From NCBI RefSeq assembly GCF_900637975.1, contig NZ_LR134477.1, forward strand, positions 62,001 to 126,000: a stretch of DNA of 64,000 nucleotides. The letters are read 5' to 3'. The translations under genes and the position numbers were made by a program. Below the pieces are notes generated by a model. It was not told where the DNA came from. It searched no databases and saw only the letters and a list, made by a program, of their open reading frames with translations. Shown here piece by piece: positions 1 to 10,183 of this stretch. The DNA comes from Actinomyces viscosus. GTDB lineage: Bacteria > Actinomycetota > Actinomycetes > Actinomycetales > Actinomycetaceae. The number at the start of each line of letters is the position of its first letter. Position 1 is the stretch's first letter.

Positions 1-12
1 TTGTTCTGACAA
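1..12. promoter_or_regulatory. IolR-like operator, site 1
   Basis: TTGTTCTGACAA is an imperfect palindrome 157 bp upstream of iolA. It matches the consensus TTGTYNNRACAA shared with 1937-1948, 4317-4328, 8649-8660 and 12073-12084. From memory, the GntR-type IolR of Corynebacterium glutamicum binds a KGWCHTRACA-like motif, which this site fits at 9 of 10 positions. The regulator gene is not in the window. Confidence 0.55.
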
Positions 13-168
13 AATGACGTGAACAGCCGCCTAGGACGTTAGGGTGGGGGTACATGCAAGGCGCTGGGTGCCCGACCGGTCCCCACTGAGACCTTGGTCG
101 GGGTTGTGCCCGGCCGACCCCATAGGCGGGGACGGGCCCGCGAAACCGACAATCAGGAGTCGATAACG

Positions 169-1662
<1,494 letters not shown>

Positions 1663-1698
1663 GAGCGGCCGCTCCGCATCCGATCGCCATCTGATCGC

Positions 1699-1768
1699 CG
1701 CGGACGCACCCTAGGTCTCGAGGACTGATCCTGTGGGATGAGTCCGCGGGCTCCAAGGTGCGTCCGCG
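1699..1768. repeat. 70-bp intergenic inverted-repeat element, copy 1
   Basis: The 12-bp arms CGCGGACGCACC (1699-1710) and GGTGCGTCCGCG (1757-1768) are perfect inverted repeats around a 46-bp centre. A second element with identical arms and the same 70-bp length lies at 54833-54902. This copy sits 36 bp after the iolA stop codon, so it may also end transcription, although no U-run follows. Confidence 0.7.
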
Positions 1769-1798
1769 CGGGTTTGAAGGGCTGAGGTCAGGGGCGCG

Positions 1799-1876
1799 GG
1801 GGTGAGGCGAGGAGGTGAGGCGAGGGGATGAGGCGAGAGGGTGAGGCGAGGGGGTGAGGCGAGGGGGTGAGGCGAG
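1799..1876. repeat. Six 13-bp tandem repeats
   Basis: Six consecutive units of GGGGTGAGGCGAG with one or two changes each fill 1799-1876. They make up most of what is visible in the gene-free stretch between iolA and iolE, together with the 70-bp element before them and the operator after them. No coding function is apparent. Confidence 0.85.
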
Positions 1877-1936
1877 GGGATAGGAGAGGAGGGCAACGGG
1901 CCGGGAGTCCTGTCGCTCGCTGAAGATCAGACATCA

Positions 1937-1948
1937 TTGTTAGAACAA
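1937..1948. promoter_or_regulatory. IolR-like operator, site 2
   Basis: TTGTTAGAACAA lies 84 bp upstream of the iolE start and matches the palindromic consensus shared with the other inositol-gene upstream regions. Confidence 0.5.
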
Positions 1949-2032
1949 AGTCCTAGGTTTCCGGCTGGTGGGGGTGTACGGTGGATGTCACATCCGAAAC
2001 GATTCGGAAATCGCCTCACCAAGGAGACAACG

Positions 2033-2962
2033 ATGTCCAAAGCCGTCAACACCAGCGACCCCAAGTACTCCCAGCTCACCATCGGCGTCTGCCCCGACCA
2101 GTGGGGCGTCTGGTTCCCCGAGGACCCCAAGCAGATGGACCCCCGTCAGGCCTGGGAGGAGATGGCCGAGGCGGGCTTCGAGGTCATCGAGACCGGCCCC
2201 TTCGGCTACTTCCCGACCGACCCCAAGGAGCTCCAGAAGTGGTGCGACGAGTTCGGCATGCGGGTGGTGGCCGGCACCGGCTGGGGCATCCTGCACAAGC
2301 AGGACGCCTGGGAGACCACGCTCAAGACCTTCCGCGCCATCGCCGAGACCCACGCCGCCGTCGGCGCCGAGTACATCGTCCACCTGCCCCCGCTCTACCG
2401 TGACGACAAGACCTGGGAGTGGACCGACGACCGCGTCCTGTCCGACGACGCCTGGAAGCTCTACATCGAGCACGCCAACGCCCTGGGCCAGATGCTCCTG
2501 GACGAGTACGGCCTCAAGATGGTCCTCCACCCCCACGGCGACTCCCACATCGAGACGCCCGAGGAGATCGCCCGCATCTTCGACGCCACCGACCCGACCT
2601 ACGTCAACCTGTGTCTGGACTCCGGGCACGTCGTCTACGGCGGCGGCGACCCGGTCGAGCTGTGCAGGAAGTACCCCGAGCGCATCACCTACGTCCACAT
2701 CAAGGCCTTCGACGAGGACATCACCCGCGAGGCCCACGAGAAGGACTGGCCCTTCGGCGAGGCCGTCACCAAGGGCGCCTCGGTCTGCCCGCCGGCCGGC
2801 CTGCCCGAGATGCACGAGTTCGTCGACGCCCTGGCGGCCCTGGACAAGCCCATCTACGCGATCTGCGAGCAGGACTGCTACCCCTGCGACCCCTCCTTCC
2901 CCAAGCAGAACGCCATCAACATGCGCACGTACCTGGCCGAGTGCGGCCTGGGCCTGGCCTGA
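2033..2962 (+). CDS. iolE: IolE-like inosose dehydratase (sugar phosphate isomerase/epimerase fold)
   Basis: This 309-residue TIM-barrel protein of the xylose-isomerase-like AP-endonuclease-2 superfamily is the likely scyllo-inosose dehydratase, the second inositol step. Candidate metal ligands typical of the fold are a Glu after strand 2 (FEVIETGPFGYFP), Asp in LCLDSGH, His in YVHIK and Glu in AICEQD near the C-terminus. The start is the ATG at 2033, with AAGGAG at 2021-2026; the upstream ATG at 1937 would begin inside the operator. It is followed by iolG about 100 bp downstream. The superfamily is broad, so the exact substrate comes from the neighbours (iolA, iolG, iolH). Confidence 0.75.
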   Translation: MSKAVNTSDPKYSQLTIGVCPDQWGVWFPEDPKQMDPRQAWEEMAEAGFEVIETGPFGYFPTDPKELQKWCDEFGMRVVAGTGWGILHKQDAWETTLKTFRAIAETHAAVGAEYIVHLPPLYRDDKTWEWTDDRVLSDDAWKLYIEHANALGQMLLDEYGLKMVLHPHGDSHIETPEEIARIFDATDPTYVNLCLDSGHVVYGGGDPVELCRKYPERITYVHIKAFDEDITREAHEKDWPFGEAVTKGASVCPPAGLPEMHEFVDALAALDKPIYAICEQDCYPCDPSFPKQNAINMRTYLAECGLGLA

Positions 2963-3061
2963 GGGCGCTCCAACCGCTCAACCCGTCGCTCACTCGCGCA
3001 CTCACTCACCACTGACTCTCACTGACTCACCAATCGCTCACGCTCAACGAGGAGACACATC

Positions 3062-4069
3062 ATGACTGTACGCATCGGACTTATCGGCGCCGGCGGCATG
3101 GGCCGCGCCCATGTCGAGCGCATCGAGAACGAGCTGGCCGGCGGCAGGATCGTCGCCGTGGCCGACCTCAACCTCGAGGGCGCCAAGGCCGTGGCCGAAC
3201 CCCTGGGCGCCAAGGCCTACGGCAGCGGTGCCGAGCTCATCGCCGACCCCGACGTCGACGCCGTCCTCATCGCCACCTTCGGCAAGGTCCACGCCCCCGA
3301 CGTCATCGCCGCCGTCGAGGCCGGCAAGTACGTCCTGTGCGAGAAGCCCCTGGCCACCACCCCCGAGGACTGCATCGCCATCATGGAGGCCGAGCAGAAG
3401 GCCGGCAAGAAGCTGGTCACGGTCGGCTTCATGCGGCGCTTCGACGCCGGCTACCAGGAGATGCGCGCTGCCCTGGAGAGCGGGGAGCTGGGCTACGCCA
3501 CGCTCGTCCACTGCCGCCACCGCAACCCCTCGGTCCCGGAGAACTACACCACCCGCAACATGATCGACGACACCGCGATCCACGAGATCGACATCTGTCG
3601 CTACCTGCTGGACGACGAGATCGTCTCGGTGCGCGTGGACGCGCCCCGCTCCACCTCTCATCGCTTCGACCACCTCCAGGACCCGCTCGTCCTCGTGGCC
3701 AGGACCGCCTCGGGCGTGCTCATCGACGACGAGATCAACGTCAACATCCAGTTCGGCTACTCCATCGAGTGCGAGCTGGTCATGGAGGCCGGCACCATCC
3801 GCCTCAGCGACCAGAACACGGTCATCACCCGGGACTCCTACGGCAACCGCAACCCGATCTGCCGCAGCCACATCGACCGCTTCCACGATGCCTTCAACCA
3901 GGAGGTCCAGCAGTGGATCCGCGCCGTCGAGCGCGATGAGCACACCGGGTCCACGGCCTGGGACGGCTACGCCGCCACCTGCGTGGTCGACGCCGGCCTG
4001 GCCTCCCTGGAGGACGGCGGCCGCCAGGTCGACGTCGAGATGATCGCCAAGCCCGCCTTCTACGCCTGA
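3062..4069 (+). CDS. iolG: Inositol 2-dehydrogenase (Gfo/Idh/MocA family)
   Basis: This 335-residue NAD-dependent dehydrogenase would oxidise myo-inositol to scyllo-inosose, the first committed step. It shows a Rossmann GAGGMG at 9-14, the family EKP motif with catalytic Lys95, and the MIDDTAIHEID segment providing Asp170 and His174, matching the Lys/Asp/His set of bacterial inositol dehydrogenases. AGGAG precedes the ATG at good spacing. It lies between the IolE-like and IolH-like genes, which supports inositol rather than another sugar as substrate. Confidence 0.85.
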   Translation: MTVRIGLIGAGGMGRAHVERIENELAGGRIVAVADLNLEGAKAVAEPLGAKAYGSGAELIADPDVDAVLIATFGKVHAPDVIAAVEAGKYVLCEKPLATTPEDCIAIMEAEQKAGKKLVTVGFMRRFDAGYQEMRAALESGELGYATLVHCRHRNPSVPENYTTRNMIDDTAIHEIDICRYLLDDEIVSVRVDAPRSTSHRFDHLQDPLVLVARTASGVLIDDEINVNIQFGYSIECELVMEAGTIRLSDQNTVITRDSYGNRNPICRSHIDRFHDAFNQEVQQWIRAVERDEHTGSTAWDGYAATCVVDAGLASLEDGGRQVDVEMIAKPAFYA

Positions 4070-4316
4070 CCAGCCTCCCGTCGTCGTCCGCCCCGGCCCT
4101 GGTTGACGGCCGAGACGCTGGCGATTGCTGCGTGTTCGCCGGCGCCCCGGCCCTGCGCCGGGCGGGCGGCGGCGGGACCAATCCACCGCACTCGTCCCGG
4201 GAGGCACTCGGCCCCGCCTCCCGGGGCAACGACTTTTCGTTGGCAGGACGGCATAAACCTGTCGCGCCGTCGAAAGGATCGAAAACGACCGCTCTCAACC
4301 ACTTCCCCCGACGCTA
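4070..4316. other. Gene-free leader before iolH
   Basis: The space between iolG and the iolH operator holds no convincing coding sequence. A small perfect hairpin, CAACGA-CTTT-TCGTTG, lies at 4227-4242. Nothing else stands out. Confidence 0.5.
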
Positions 4317-4328
4317 TTGTCATGACAT
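4317..4328. promoter_or_regulatory. IolR-like operator, site 3
   Basis: TTGTCATGACAT contains the perfect palindrome TGTCATGACA and fits the remembered C. glutamicum IolR motif KGWCHTRACA at all ten positions. It lies about 45 bp upstream of the preferred iolH start, a natural place for repression. Confidence 0.6.
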
Positions 4329-4373
4329 TATGGGGGTGTCGACATGGCCGTCGGCCCCCGAGAGGAGACCTCC

Positions 4374-5243
4374 TTGGTAGACATCGCCCTTGACCCGAAC
4401 ATGTACTACCGCACCATGTCCACGGTGCGGACCCTCGACAAGGCAGCCGAGCTGGGCTTCGAGTACGTCGAGCTCTCGCCCAACGCGGACTTCCACTTCT
4501 GGCACCACCGTCCCGCCGCCGACGACGCCTTCGTCGCCGAGCTCAACAGGGCTCAGAAGGAGACGGGCGTCAAGGTGCGCACCCTCAACCCCGTCTTCAA
4601 CTGGTCCTCACCCGATGAGGAGGAGCGGCGCGCCCAGGTGTCCAACTGGCGCCGGCTGCTCGAGCTCGCCGACCAGATCGACGTCCGGGAGATCACCTCG
4701 GAGTTCTCCGGGGACCGCAACCAGGCCCGCCGCAGCGAGGAGCAGTGGTTCCGCTCCATCGAGGAGCTCATTCCCGACTTCGAGCGCTACGGCATCCGCC
4801 TCAACATGGAGGCCCACCCCTACGACTTCGTCGAGCTGCACGACCCCGCCCTGAACCTGGTGCGCGCGGTCAACAAGGACTGGCTCGGCTACGAGTTCTG
4901 CTGCCCGCACGCCTTCCACCTCTCCGACGGCGCAGGTGACGTCGAGCGCATGATCCGCACCGCCCACGAGGCCGGAAAGCTGCGTGAGGTCCACATCGCC
5001 GACGGCTTCAACCACCGCGCCAACGACGGCAACCGCTACATCGTCAACCCTCCCGGCGCGGACGTCACTGTCCACCAGCACAATGAGGTCGGCAACGGCG
5101 AGGTCGACTGGGACGCCGTCTTCTCCACACTGCGGGACATCGACTTCGACGGCGTGCTCTCCGTGTGCGTCTTCGGCTGGCACGAGCACGCCGACGACAT
5201 CAACCGCCGAGTGCTGGCCCGGCTCCACAAAGAGCTCGGCTGA
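4374..5243 (+). CDS. iolH: IolH-like sugar phosphate isomerase/epimerase
   Basis: This TIM-barrel protein of about 289 residues is related to IolE/IolI and most similar in its N-terminus (IALDPNMY...LGFEYVELSPNADF) to what I recall of IolH of inositol clusters; its biochemical role in those clusters is not settled. Possible metal ligands are Glu in LNMEAHP, Asp/His in the EVHIAD segment and the C-terminal VFGWHEHADD. The TTG at 4374 is preferred because GAGAGGAG ends six bases before it; an in-frame ATG at 4344 has no such site and would add ten residues. It has its own operator at 4317. Confidence 0.68.
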   Translation: MVDIALDPNMYYRTMSTVRTLDKAAELGFEYVELSPNADFHFWHHRPAADDAFVAELNRAQKETGVKVRTLNPVFNWSSPDEEERRAQVSNWRRLLELADQIDVREITSEFSGDRNQARRSEEQWFRSIEELIPDFERYGIRLNMEAHPYDFVELHDPALNLVRAVNKDWLGYEFCCPHAFHLSDGAGDVERMIRTAHEAGKLREVHIADGFNHRANDGNRYIVNPPGADVTVHQHNEVGNGEVDWDAVFSTLRDIDFDGVLSVCVFGWHEHADDINRRVLARLHKELG

Positions 5244-5250
5244 CCCTCAT

Positions 5251-5278
5251 CGGTCCGCACTGTCTACAGTGAGGACCG
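5251..5278. terminator. Inverted repeat between iolH and the transporter
   Basis: CGGTCCGCACTGT and ACAGTGAGGACCG pair over 12 of 13 positions around a two-base centre, eight bases after the iolH stop. No U-run follows, so it could be an attenuating hairpin or an operator (core CACTGTCTACAGTG) for the downstream transporter. Confidence 0.5.
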
Positions 5279-5404
5279 CACATGCTGCCGGCCGCCGCTC
5301 CTGCGCTGCGGGGCGGCAGTCGGCGGATCGGGACTCCCGGTCCATTCAGCAGCGCCCGCTTTCGCCTCCGCCAACGACGGCGGACGACCCAAGGAGTTCC
5401 TTCC

Positions 5405-7021
5405 ATGTCCACACCATCGAATTCTGCGGCGCAGTACACGCCGGAGAAGATCCAGGAGCTGGTCGACCAGACTCCTGCCTCGGGGCCGAAGCGCTCGCTG
5501 GGGCTCATTGCCCTGGTCGCCACCCTCGGATCGCTGCTCTTCGGCTACGACACCGGCGTCATCTCAGGCGCCCTGCCCTACATGTACCTCCCGCACGGCG
5601 CCAACGGCCTGCAGATCACCTCCTGGGAGGAGGGATGGATCGGCGGCCTGCTCTGCCTGGGCGCCGCCCTGGGCGCCTCGGTGGGCGGCAAGCTCTCCGA
5701 CAAGTACGGGCGCCGGCACAACATCATGCTCCTGGCCCTGGTCTTCTTCGTCGGGGCCCTGGGGTGCACCCTCTCCCCGAACATCTGGGTCCTCTACTTC
5801 TTCCGGATCGTGCTGGGCTTCGCCGTCGGTGGCGCCTCGGCGATCGTTCCCGTCTTCCTCGGTGAGACGGCCCCCAAGCGCATCCGCGGCACCCTCGTGG
5901 CCGTCGACCAGATGATGATCGTCTTCGGCCAGTTCCTCGCCTTCTCCATGAACGCAGTCCTCGCTCGCATGCACGGAGGCCCGGAGGTCACCGTTGCCAA
6001 CGACGTCGTCAACAGCTCCGGAGAGGTCGTCGCCAAGGCCGGTGAGACAGTCGCCTGGGAGACCGTGCAGCACCTGAACAACGTCATGGTCGAGTCCGGC
6101 AACGGGATGACCTGGCGCTACATGCTCGTGCTGGCCACCCTGCCCGCTGTGGCCCTGTGGTTCGGCATCCGCCTCATGCCGGAGTCCTCGCGCTGGTACG
6201 TCGCCAACCTGCGTATCGCCGAGGCCATCGGCTCCCTCAAGCGGGTGCGCGACGAGTCCAAGGACGGCTCCATCGCCGAAGAGGTCGACGAGATGCTGGA
6301 GATCCAGCGTAAGGAGGCCAACCAGGAGAAGTGGGGCCTGGCGCAGATCATGGGCGTCAAGTGGACCCGGCACCTGCTGTTCATCGGCATCATCCTGGGC
6401 CTGGCCGACCAGCTCACCGGTATCAACACGGCCATGTACTACACGCCCAAGGTGCTCTCGGCCGCCGGCCTGCCCATGAGTGACGCGATCTCCCTCAACG
6501 TCGTCTCCGGCTTCGTCTCCTTCGTCGGCTCGGCCGTCGGCCTGTGGCTGGTCACCAAGTTCGCGCGCCGGCACGTGGGCATCTACCAGGAGGCCAGCAT
6601 CGTGGTCTCCCTGGGGCTCCTGGCCGCGGTGTTCTACTTCCTCATCCAGCCCTACCAGGACGCCGACGGCAACATCAAGGGCGCCCCCACCTTCGCCCCC
6701 TACCTGGTGCTGCTCATCGTCTCGCTGTTCGTGTTCGCCAAGCAGTCCGGGACGGTCACCTGGGTCCTCATCGCGGAGATCTATCCCGCCAAGGTCCGTG
6801 GCACGGCCATGGGGCTGGCCGTGGGCACCCTGTGGATCGCCAACGCCATCGTCGCCGCGGTCTTCCCCGTCATGATGGAGAAGCTCGGCGGATCGCTGAC
6901 CTACCTCATCTTCTGCCTGTTCAACGTCTTCTCGCTGATCTTCTACATGAGGTTCGTGCCCGAGACGAAGTACCACTCCCTGGAGGAGCTCGAGGCCCGT
7001 TTCGAGAAGGAGTACAGCTGA
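5405..7021 (+). CDS. iolT: MFS sugar porter, probable myo-inositol transporter
   Basis: This 538-residue twelve-segment permease of the sugar porter family probably imports myo-inositol by proton symport. Family marks in order: GYDTGVISGALPYM in helix 1, DKYGRR in the loop 2-3, PESSRWY before the central loop, QLTGINTAMYYTP in helix 7, and PETKYHSLEELEARF after helix 12. A long insertion after helix 5 (about residues 190-230) is unusual. The ATG at 5405 follows AAGGAG at 5391-5396; reading from the upstream ATG at 5282 would add 41 residues with no homology. The assignment to inositol rests on the iol neighbours. Confidence 0.82.
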   Translation: MSTPSNSAAQYTPEKIQELVDQTPASGPKRSLGLIALVATLGSLLFGYDTGVISGALPYMYLPHGANGLQITSWEEGWIGGLLCLGAALGASVGGKLSDKYGRRHNIMLLALVFFVGALGCTLSPNIWVLYFFRIVLGFAVGGASAIVPVFLGETAPKRIRGTLVAVDQMMIVFGQFLAFSMNAVLARMHGGPEVTVANDVVNSSGEVVAKAGETVAWETVQHLNNVMVESGNGMTWRYMLVLATLPAVALWFGIRLMPESSRWYVANLRIAEAIGSLKRVRDESKDGSIAEEVDEMLEIQRKEANQEKWGLAQIMGVKWTRHLLFIGIILGLADQLTGINTAMYYTPKVLSAAGLPMSDAISLNVVSGFVSFVGSAVGLWLVTKFARRHVGIYQEASIVVSLGLLAAVFYFLIQPYQDADGNIKGAPTFAPYLVLLIVSLFVFAKQSGTVTWVLIAEIYPAKVRGTAMGLAVGTLWIANAIVAAVFPVMMEKLGGSLTYLIFCLFNVFSLIFYMRFVPETKYHSLEELEARFEKEYS

Positions 7022-7102
7022 TCGCTCGCCCGGGAGCCGTGACAGCGTGACACGCCAGGTGACAGACGCGATGGCCGACCAGATGACTGGCCAGTTGGCT
7101 GT

Positions 7103-7126
7103 CCGGTTGGTTGACCGGTTGGTTGA
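7103..7126. repeat. Two 12-bp direct repeats
   Basis: CCGGTTGGTTGA occurs twice in direct succession in the 278-bp gap between the two MFS genes. No other signal is clear in that gap. Confidence 0.6.
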
Positions 7127-7299
7127 CCACAGCCCTGGCGGATCCGAGCGGAACGAATTGAAGCCGACCGCCCGGTTCTGACACACTGTCGCAGTTCCCG
7201 ACCGAGATCATCAGCGCCTGCCGGCGCCGATCCCTGAGTAGACCTCTGAGCAGATCTTCCAACCCATATGCCGCCCATGACGTACACGGTGACTGGTCC

Positions 7300-8580
7300 A
7301 TGAACCCGCATCCGCCGCGCAGTGCGCCGCCCGCCCCGGTTCGCCTCCGCCTGTACGCATGGGCGGCAGGTCTGTTCCTGGGAGCCCTCGAGGGGGCGCT
7401 GGCCGTCGCCGTCGCGGGCGCCCGCGACGACGCCCTGCCGTTGGTGTGCGTCGTCGGCGTCGCCATGGTGCTGGGAACCGTCGCCGCCAGACCCCTCGCC
7501 CGGCACGCCGGCCGCAGGCCGACCGGGCTGGCCACGGCCCTGCTGGCCGCGATTGGGGCAGGGCTCGCTGCCGGACTCGACGGCCTCTCCTCCCTCGTCG
7601 GAGCCGGGCTTGCGGGACTGGCCGCGGGCGGGGTGCTCGTCGTCGCGCCGCTGGTCTGCCACGAGCTGTCCCTGCGCGGGCACAAGCGCCTCATGCCGCA
7701 GGCCATGGCGCTCGGACCCGCCGGGGCCGGCGTGGTGGTACTGCTGGCGTGGTGGAGCCCGGCGCGAGTGACCACCGCCTGGGCGGTAGTCGCCGTCGCC
7801 GCGCTCATCTACCTGGTCTGCGCCCTGCGTCTGCCCGAGAGCCCGGTCTGGCTCGTGAGGCAGGACCGCGACGTTGAGGCCTTCGAGGCGCTGCGCCGCC
7901 TGCACGGGACCCTGGAGGCCTCCGTGGCCATCGACTGGACCCGTCTGGACGCCGAGATGATGGCCGAGCAGCAGGCCCTGACCCCCGCCGAGCTGCGGGT
8001 GCCCGAGGTGCGCGCCGCCGTCCTGACCGGCGCCGTCCTCATCCTGGCCCAGGAGGCGCCGCTGGGGGCCGCGGCCCTGGTCCTGGCCCCGCTGATCGTG
8101 GCCGAGCTCGGACTCGGCTCGCTCGCTCTCGCCGTCAGTGCCGTGACCTGGGTAGGGCTGGCGCTCCTCGCCCTGGCGCTGGTCACCCGGGTCGAGCAGC
8201 TGCGCTTCCTGCGCGTCGTGCTGGGCGCCGTCGTCGCCGTTCTGGGGGCGACCTTCCTCGTCGCCGGACTGACCCTCGGGGGAGGCGCGGGTGCCTGGAC
8301 GATCGTCGTCTCACTGACGGTCCTCGTGGCCAGCCAGTCGGTGCTGGTCCTGCCCGCCTGCCAGGGTGCGATCGACCCGCGGATCCCGCCGTGGCTGGTT
8401 GAGGCTCAGCGACGAGCCTCGGCGACCGGAGGAGCCCTGGCGCGCGCCGGTGTCCTCATCGCGGCGCTGCTCGTCGTGGTCCGCCTTGGGGCGCCCGTCC
8501 TGTACTGGGCGGCCTTCGCGCTGTCACTGGTGAGCGTCGTCGTCGTGCTCCTGCGGCTGCCGCGCGAGCTGAAGGTCTGA
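7300..8580 (+). CDS. Degenerate MFS-type membrane protein
   Basis: This 426-residue, very Ala/Leu/Val-rich protein has about twelve hydrophobic segments. A stretch LPESPVWLVRQDRDVEAFEALRRLHG resembles the PESPRWL and central-loop start of sugar porters, but the helix 1 GYD motif, the QxxGxN motif of helix 7 and the C-terminal PETK motif are absent, and helix 7 reads LAQEAPLGAAALV. It directly follows the iolT-like gene in the same direction. It is probably a diverged or non-transporting paralog; substrate unknown. No strong ribosome site is seen before the ATG, so the start is uncertain. Confidence 0.6.
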   Translation: MNPHPPRSAPPAPVRLRLYAWAAGLFLGALEGALAVAVAGARDDALPLVCVVGVAMVLGTVAARPLARHAGRRPTGLATALLAAIGAGLAAGLDGLSSLVGAGLAGLAAGGVLVVAPLVCHELSLRGHKRLMPQAMALGPAGAGVVVLLAWWSPARVTTAWAVVAVAALIYLVCALRLPESPVWLVRQDRDVEAFEALRRLHGTLEASVAIDWTRLDAEMMAEQQALTPAELRVPEVRAAVLTGAVLILAQEAPLGAAALVLAPLIVAELGLGSLALAVSAVTWVGLALLALALVTRVEQLRFLRVVLGAVVAVLGATFLVAGLTLGGGAGAWTIVVSLTVLVASQSVLVLPACQGAIDPRIPPWLVEAQRRASATGGALARAGVLIAALLVVVRLGAPVLYWAAFALSLVSVVVVLLRLPRELKV

Positions 8581-8648
8581 AGGCCTCCTCGCGAGTGTGG
8601 GGCGCCGCTCGGGGCCGGCACCCGCGCATCCGACTTCAGACCTATGGT

Positions 8649-8660
8649 TTGTCAGGACAA
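8649..8660. promoter_or_regulatory. IolR-like operator, site 4
   Basis: TTGTCAGGACAA lies 82 bp upstream of the alcohol dehydrogenase start and links that gene to the inositol regulon by motif. A possible -10 element (TAGAGT) follows within about 10 bp. Confidence 0.5.
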
Positions 8661-8741
8661 ATATCGTAGAGTGTGGGCGTGGCCGGACGAGGCCGCCCGA
8701 CGGCCCGACGTCGTCGACACCCGACAGAGAGGCAGCTGAGC

Positions 8742-9920
8742 ATGACGAGCAACGAGGCAGTCCAGACCTCAGAGACAACCGAGTCCATCACAGGGTCCAT
8801 CCCTGAGACCATGAGAGCCGCGGTCCTGCGGGACCACGAGGTCGGCCTTGAGATCGAGACCCTGCGCACTCCCCGCCCCAAGAGTGGCGAGGTCCTCATC
8901 AAGGTGGCCGCCTGCGGGCTGTGCCACTCCGACCTCCACGTCATCGGGGGCGCCATCGCCTTCCCGCTGCCGGCGGTGCTCGGACACGAGGTCTCCGGCA
9001 CCATCGTGGAGCTCGGCCCCGGCAACGAGCACACCGGGCTGGAGGTCGGGCAGAAGGTCGCCGGCGGCTTCCTCATGCCCTGCGGCCAGTGCGACGCCTG
9101 CGCCTCGGGCCGCGACGAGCTGTGCGGACCCTTCTTCGACCTCAACCGCCTCAAGGGCGTCCTCTACGACGGCACCACCCGCCTGGCCACCCTCGATGGC
9201 GAGCCGGTGGCCATGTACTCCATGGGCGGGCTGGCCGAGTACGCCGTCGTGCCCTCCACCGCCGTGGCCCCCGTGCCCGAGACCATCGACATGGTGCCGG
9301 CCGCCATCCTGGGCTGCGCCGTCATGACCGGCTACGGGGCCGTACGCCGCGGCGCCGACCTGCGCTACGGGGAGACCGTCGCCGTGGTCGCCACCGGCGG
9401 CGTGGGCACCAACATCGTCCAGATCGCCCGCGCCTTCGGCGCCAGCCAGGTCATCGCCATCGACGTCGACGACGACAAGCTCGCCCCCATGCTCGACTAC
9501 GGGGCCACCGCCGTGGTCAACTCCGTCACCCAGGACGCCCGCGAGGAGGTCTTCCGGCTCACCGGCGGCAAGGGCGTCGACGTCTCCTTCGAGGCGCTGG
9601 GCATCCCCGCCACCTGGACCACGGCCCTGGACGTCCTGGCCGACGGCGGCCGCATGGTCCCGATCGGCCTGGGCGCCGGCGTGCAGACCGCCGGGGTGGA
9701 GATCAACCGCACCGTGCGCCGCTCGCAGTCGATCCTCGGTTCCTACGGGGCGCGCACCCGCCAGGACCTGCCTGCCGTCGTTGACCTGGCCGACAAGGGC
9801 GTCATCAACTACCGCGACGTCGTCTCGCGCCGCCTGCCGCTCGAGGAGGCCGGCGCCGGCTACGCCGCCCTGCGCAACCGCGAGATCCAGGGGCGCGCCG
9901 TCGTCGACATGTCGCTGTAG
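8742..9920 (+). CDS. Zinc-dependent alcohol dehydrogenase (MDR superfamily)
   Basis: This 392-residue medium-chain dehydrogenase has catalytic zinc ligands in ACGLCHSDLH and GHEVSG, a structural zinc cluster PCGQCDACASGRDELC, and a nucleotide-binding ATGGVGTNIVQIAR followed by an acidic strand end (AIDVDDD) that predicts NAD(H) use. The ATG at 8742 is preceded by a weak GAGAGGCAG-type site. An operator of the inositol type lies just upstream, so it may oxidise an inositol, an inosose or a related polyol. The exact substrate is unknown. Confidence 0.8.
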   Translation: MTSNEAVQTSETTESITGSIPETMRAAVLRDHEVGLEIETLRTPRPKSGEVLIKVAACGLCHSDLHVIGGAIAFPLPAVLGHEVSGTIVELGPGNEHTGLEVGQKVAGGFLMPCGQCDACASGRDELCGPFFDLNRLKGVLYDGTTRLATLDGEPVAMYSMGGLAEYAVVPSTAVAPVPETIDMVPAAILGCAVMTGYGAVRRGADLRYGETVAVVATGGVGTNIVQIARAFGASQVIAIDVDDDKLAPMLDYGATAVVNSVTQDAREEVFRLTGGKGVDVSFEALGIPATWTTALDVLADGGRMVPIGLGAGVQTAGVEINRTVRRSQSILGSYGARTRQDLPAVVDLADKGVINYRDVVSRRLPLEEAGAGYAALRNREIQGRAVVDMSL

Positions 9921-9969
9921 TCCCAAGCGGTGAGCCCTGACCGTTGGGGCTCCCGCAGCTCTCACTCTT

Positions 9970-10010
9970 GCGCCTCCCGCTCGGGCCTTGCCGGCTTGAG
10001 CGGGAGGCGC
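9970..10010. terminator. Strong hairpin after the alcohol dehydrogenase
   Basis: GCGCCTCCCGCTC (9970-9982) pairs perfectly with GAGCGGGAGGCGC (9998-10010) around a 15-base loop, 50 bp after the stop codon. No U-run follows; it probably ends the inositol block by pausing or protects the mRNA 3' end. Confidence 0.6.
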
Positions 10011-10046
10011 GATGCGTGCTTTGAAACCGAGGCGGAAGGTGCTGCG

Positions 10047-10166
10047 TGTCCAAATCTGTAACAAAGGAGTATGTCAGTCCTCCGGGCCGCAGGAAGAACC
10101 GCAGAATCGTGCGGTTTTCTTTTGGTGGTTGGAGCCTTGGGGCGGCCTTTGCTACAGATTTGGACA
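10047..10166. repeat. 120-bp element bounded by 21-bp inverted repeats
   Basis: TGTCCAAATCTGTAACAAAGG (10047-10067) recurs inverted at 10146-10166 with one mismatch. The interior contains a terminator-like hairpin. It codes for nothing obvious. It may be a non-autonomous mobile element remnant or an RNA with a long closing stem. Confidence 0.75.
10097..10121 (+). terminator. Rho-independent terminator inside the inverted-repeat element
   Basis: AACCGCA, loop GAATCG, TGCGGTT, then TTCTTTT on the plus strand: a short but canonical intrinsic terminator. Confidence 0.6.
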
Positions 10167-10183
10167 TCTCGGGCATCGCTGCC

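Noticed and set aside
4103..4393. Possible small coding frames upstream of iolH.
   Set aside because: Arg/Pro-rich with no homology or ribosome site, and they run through the operator.
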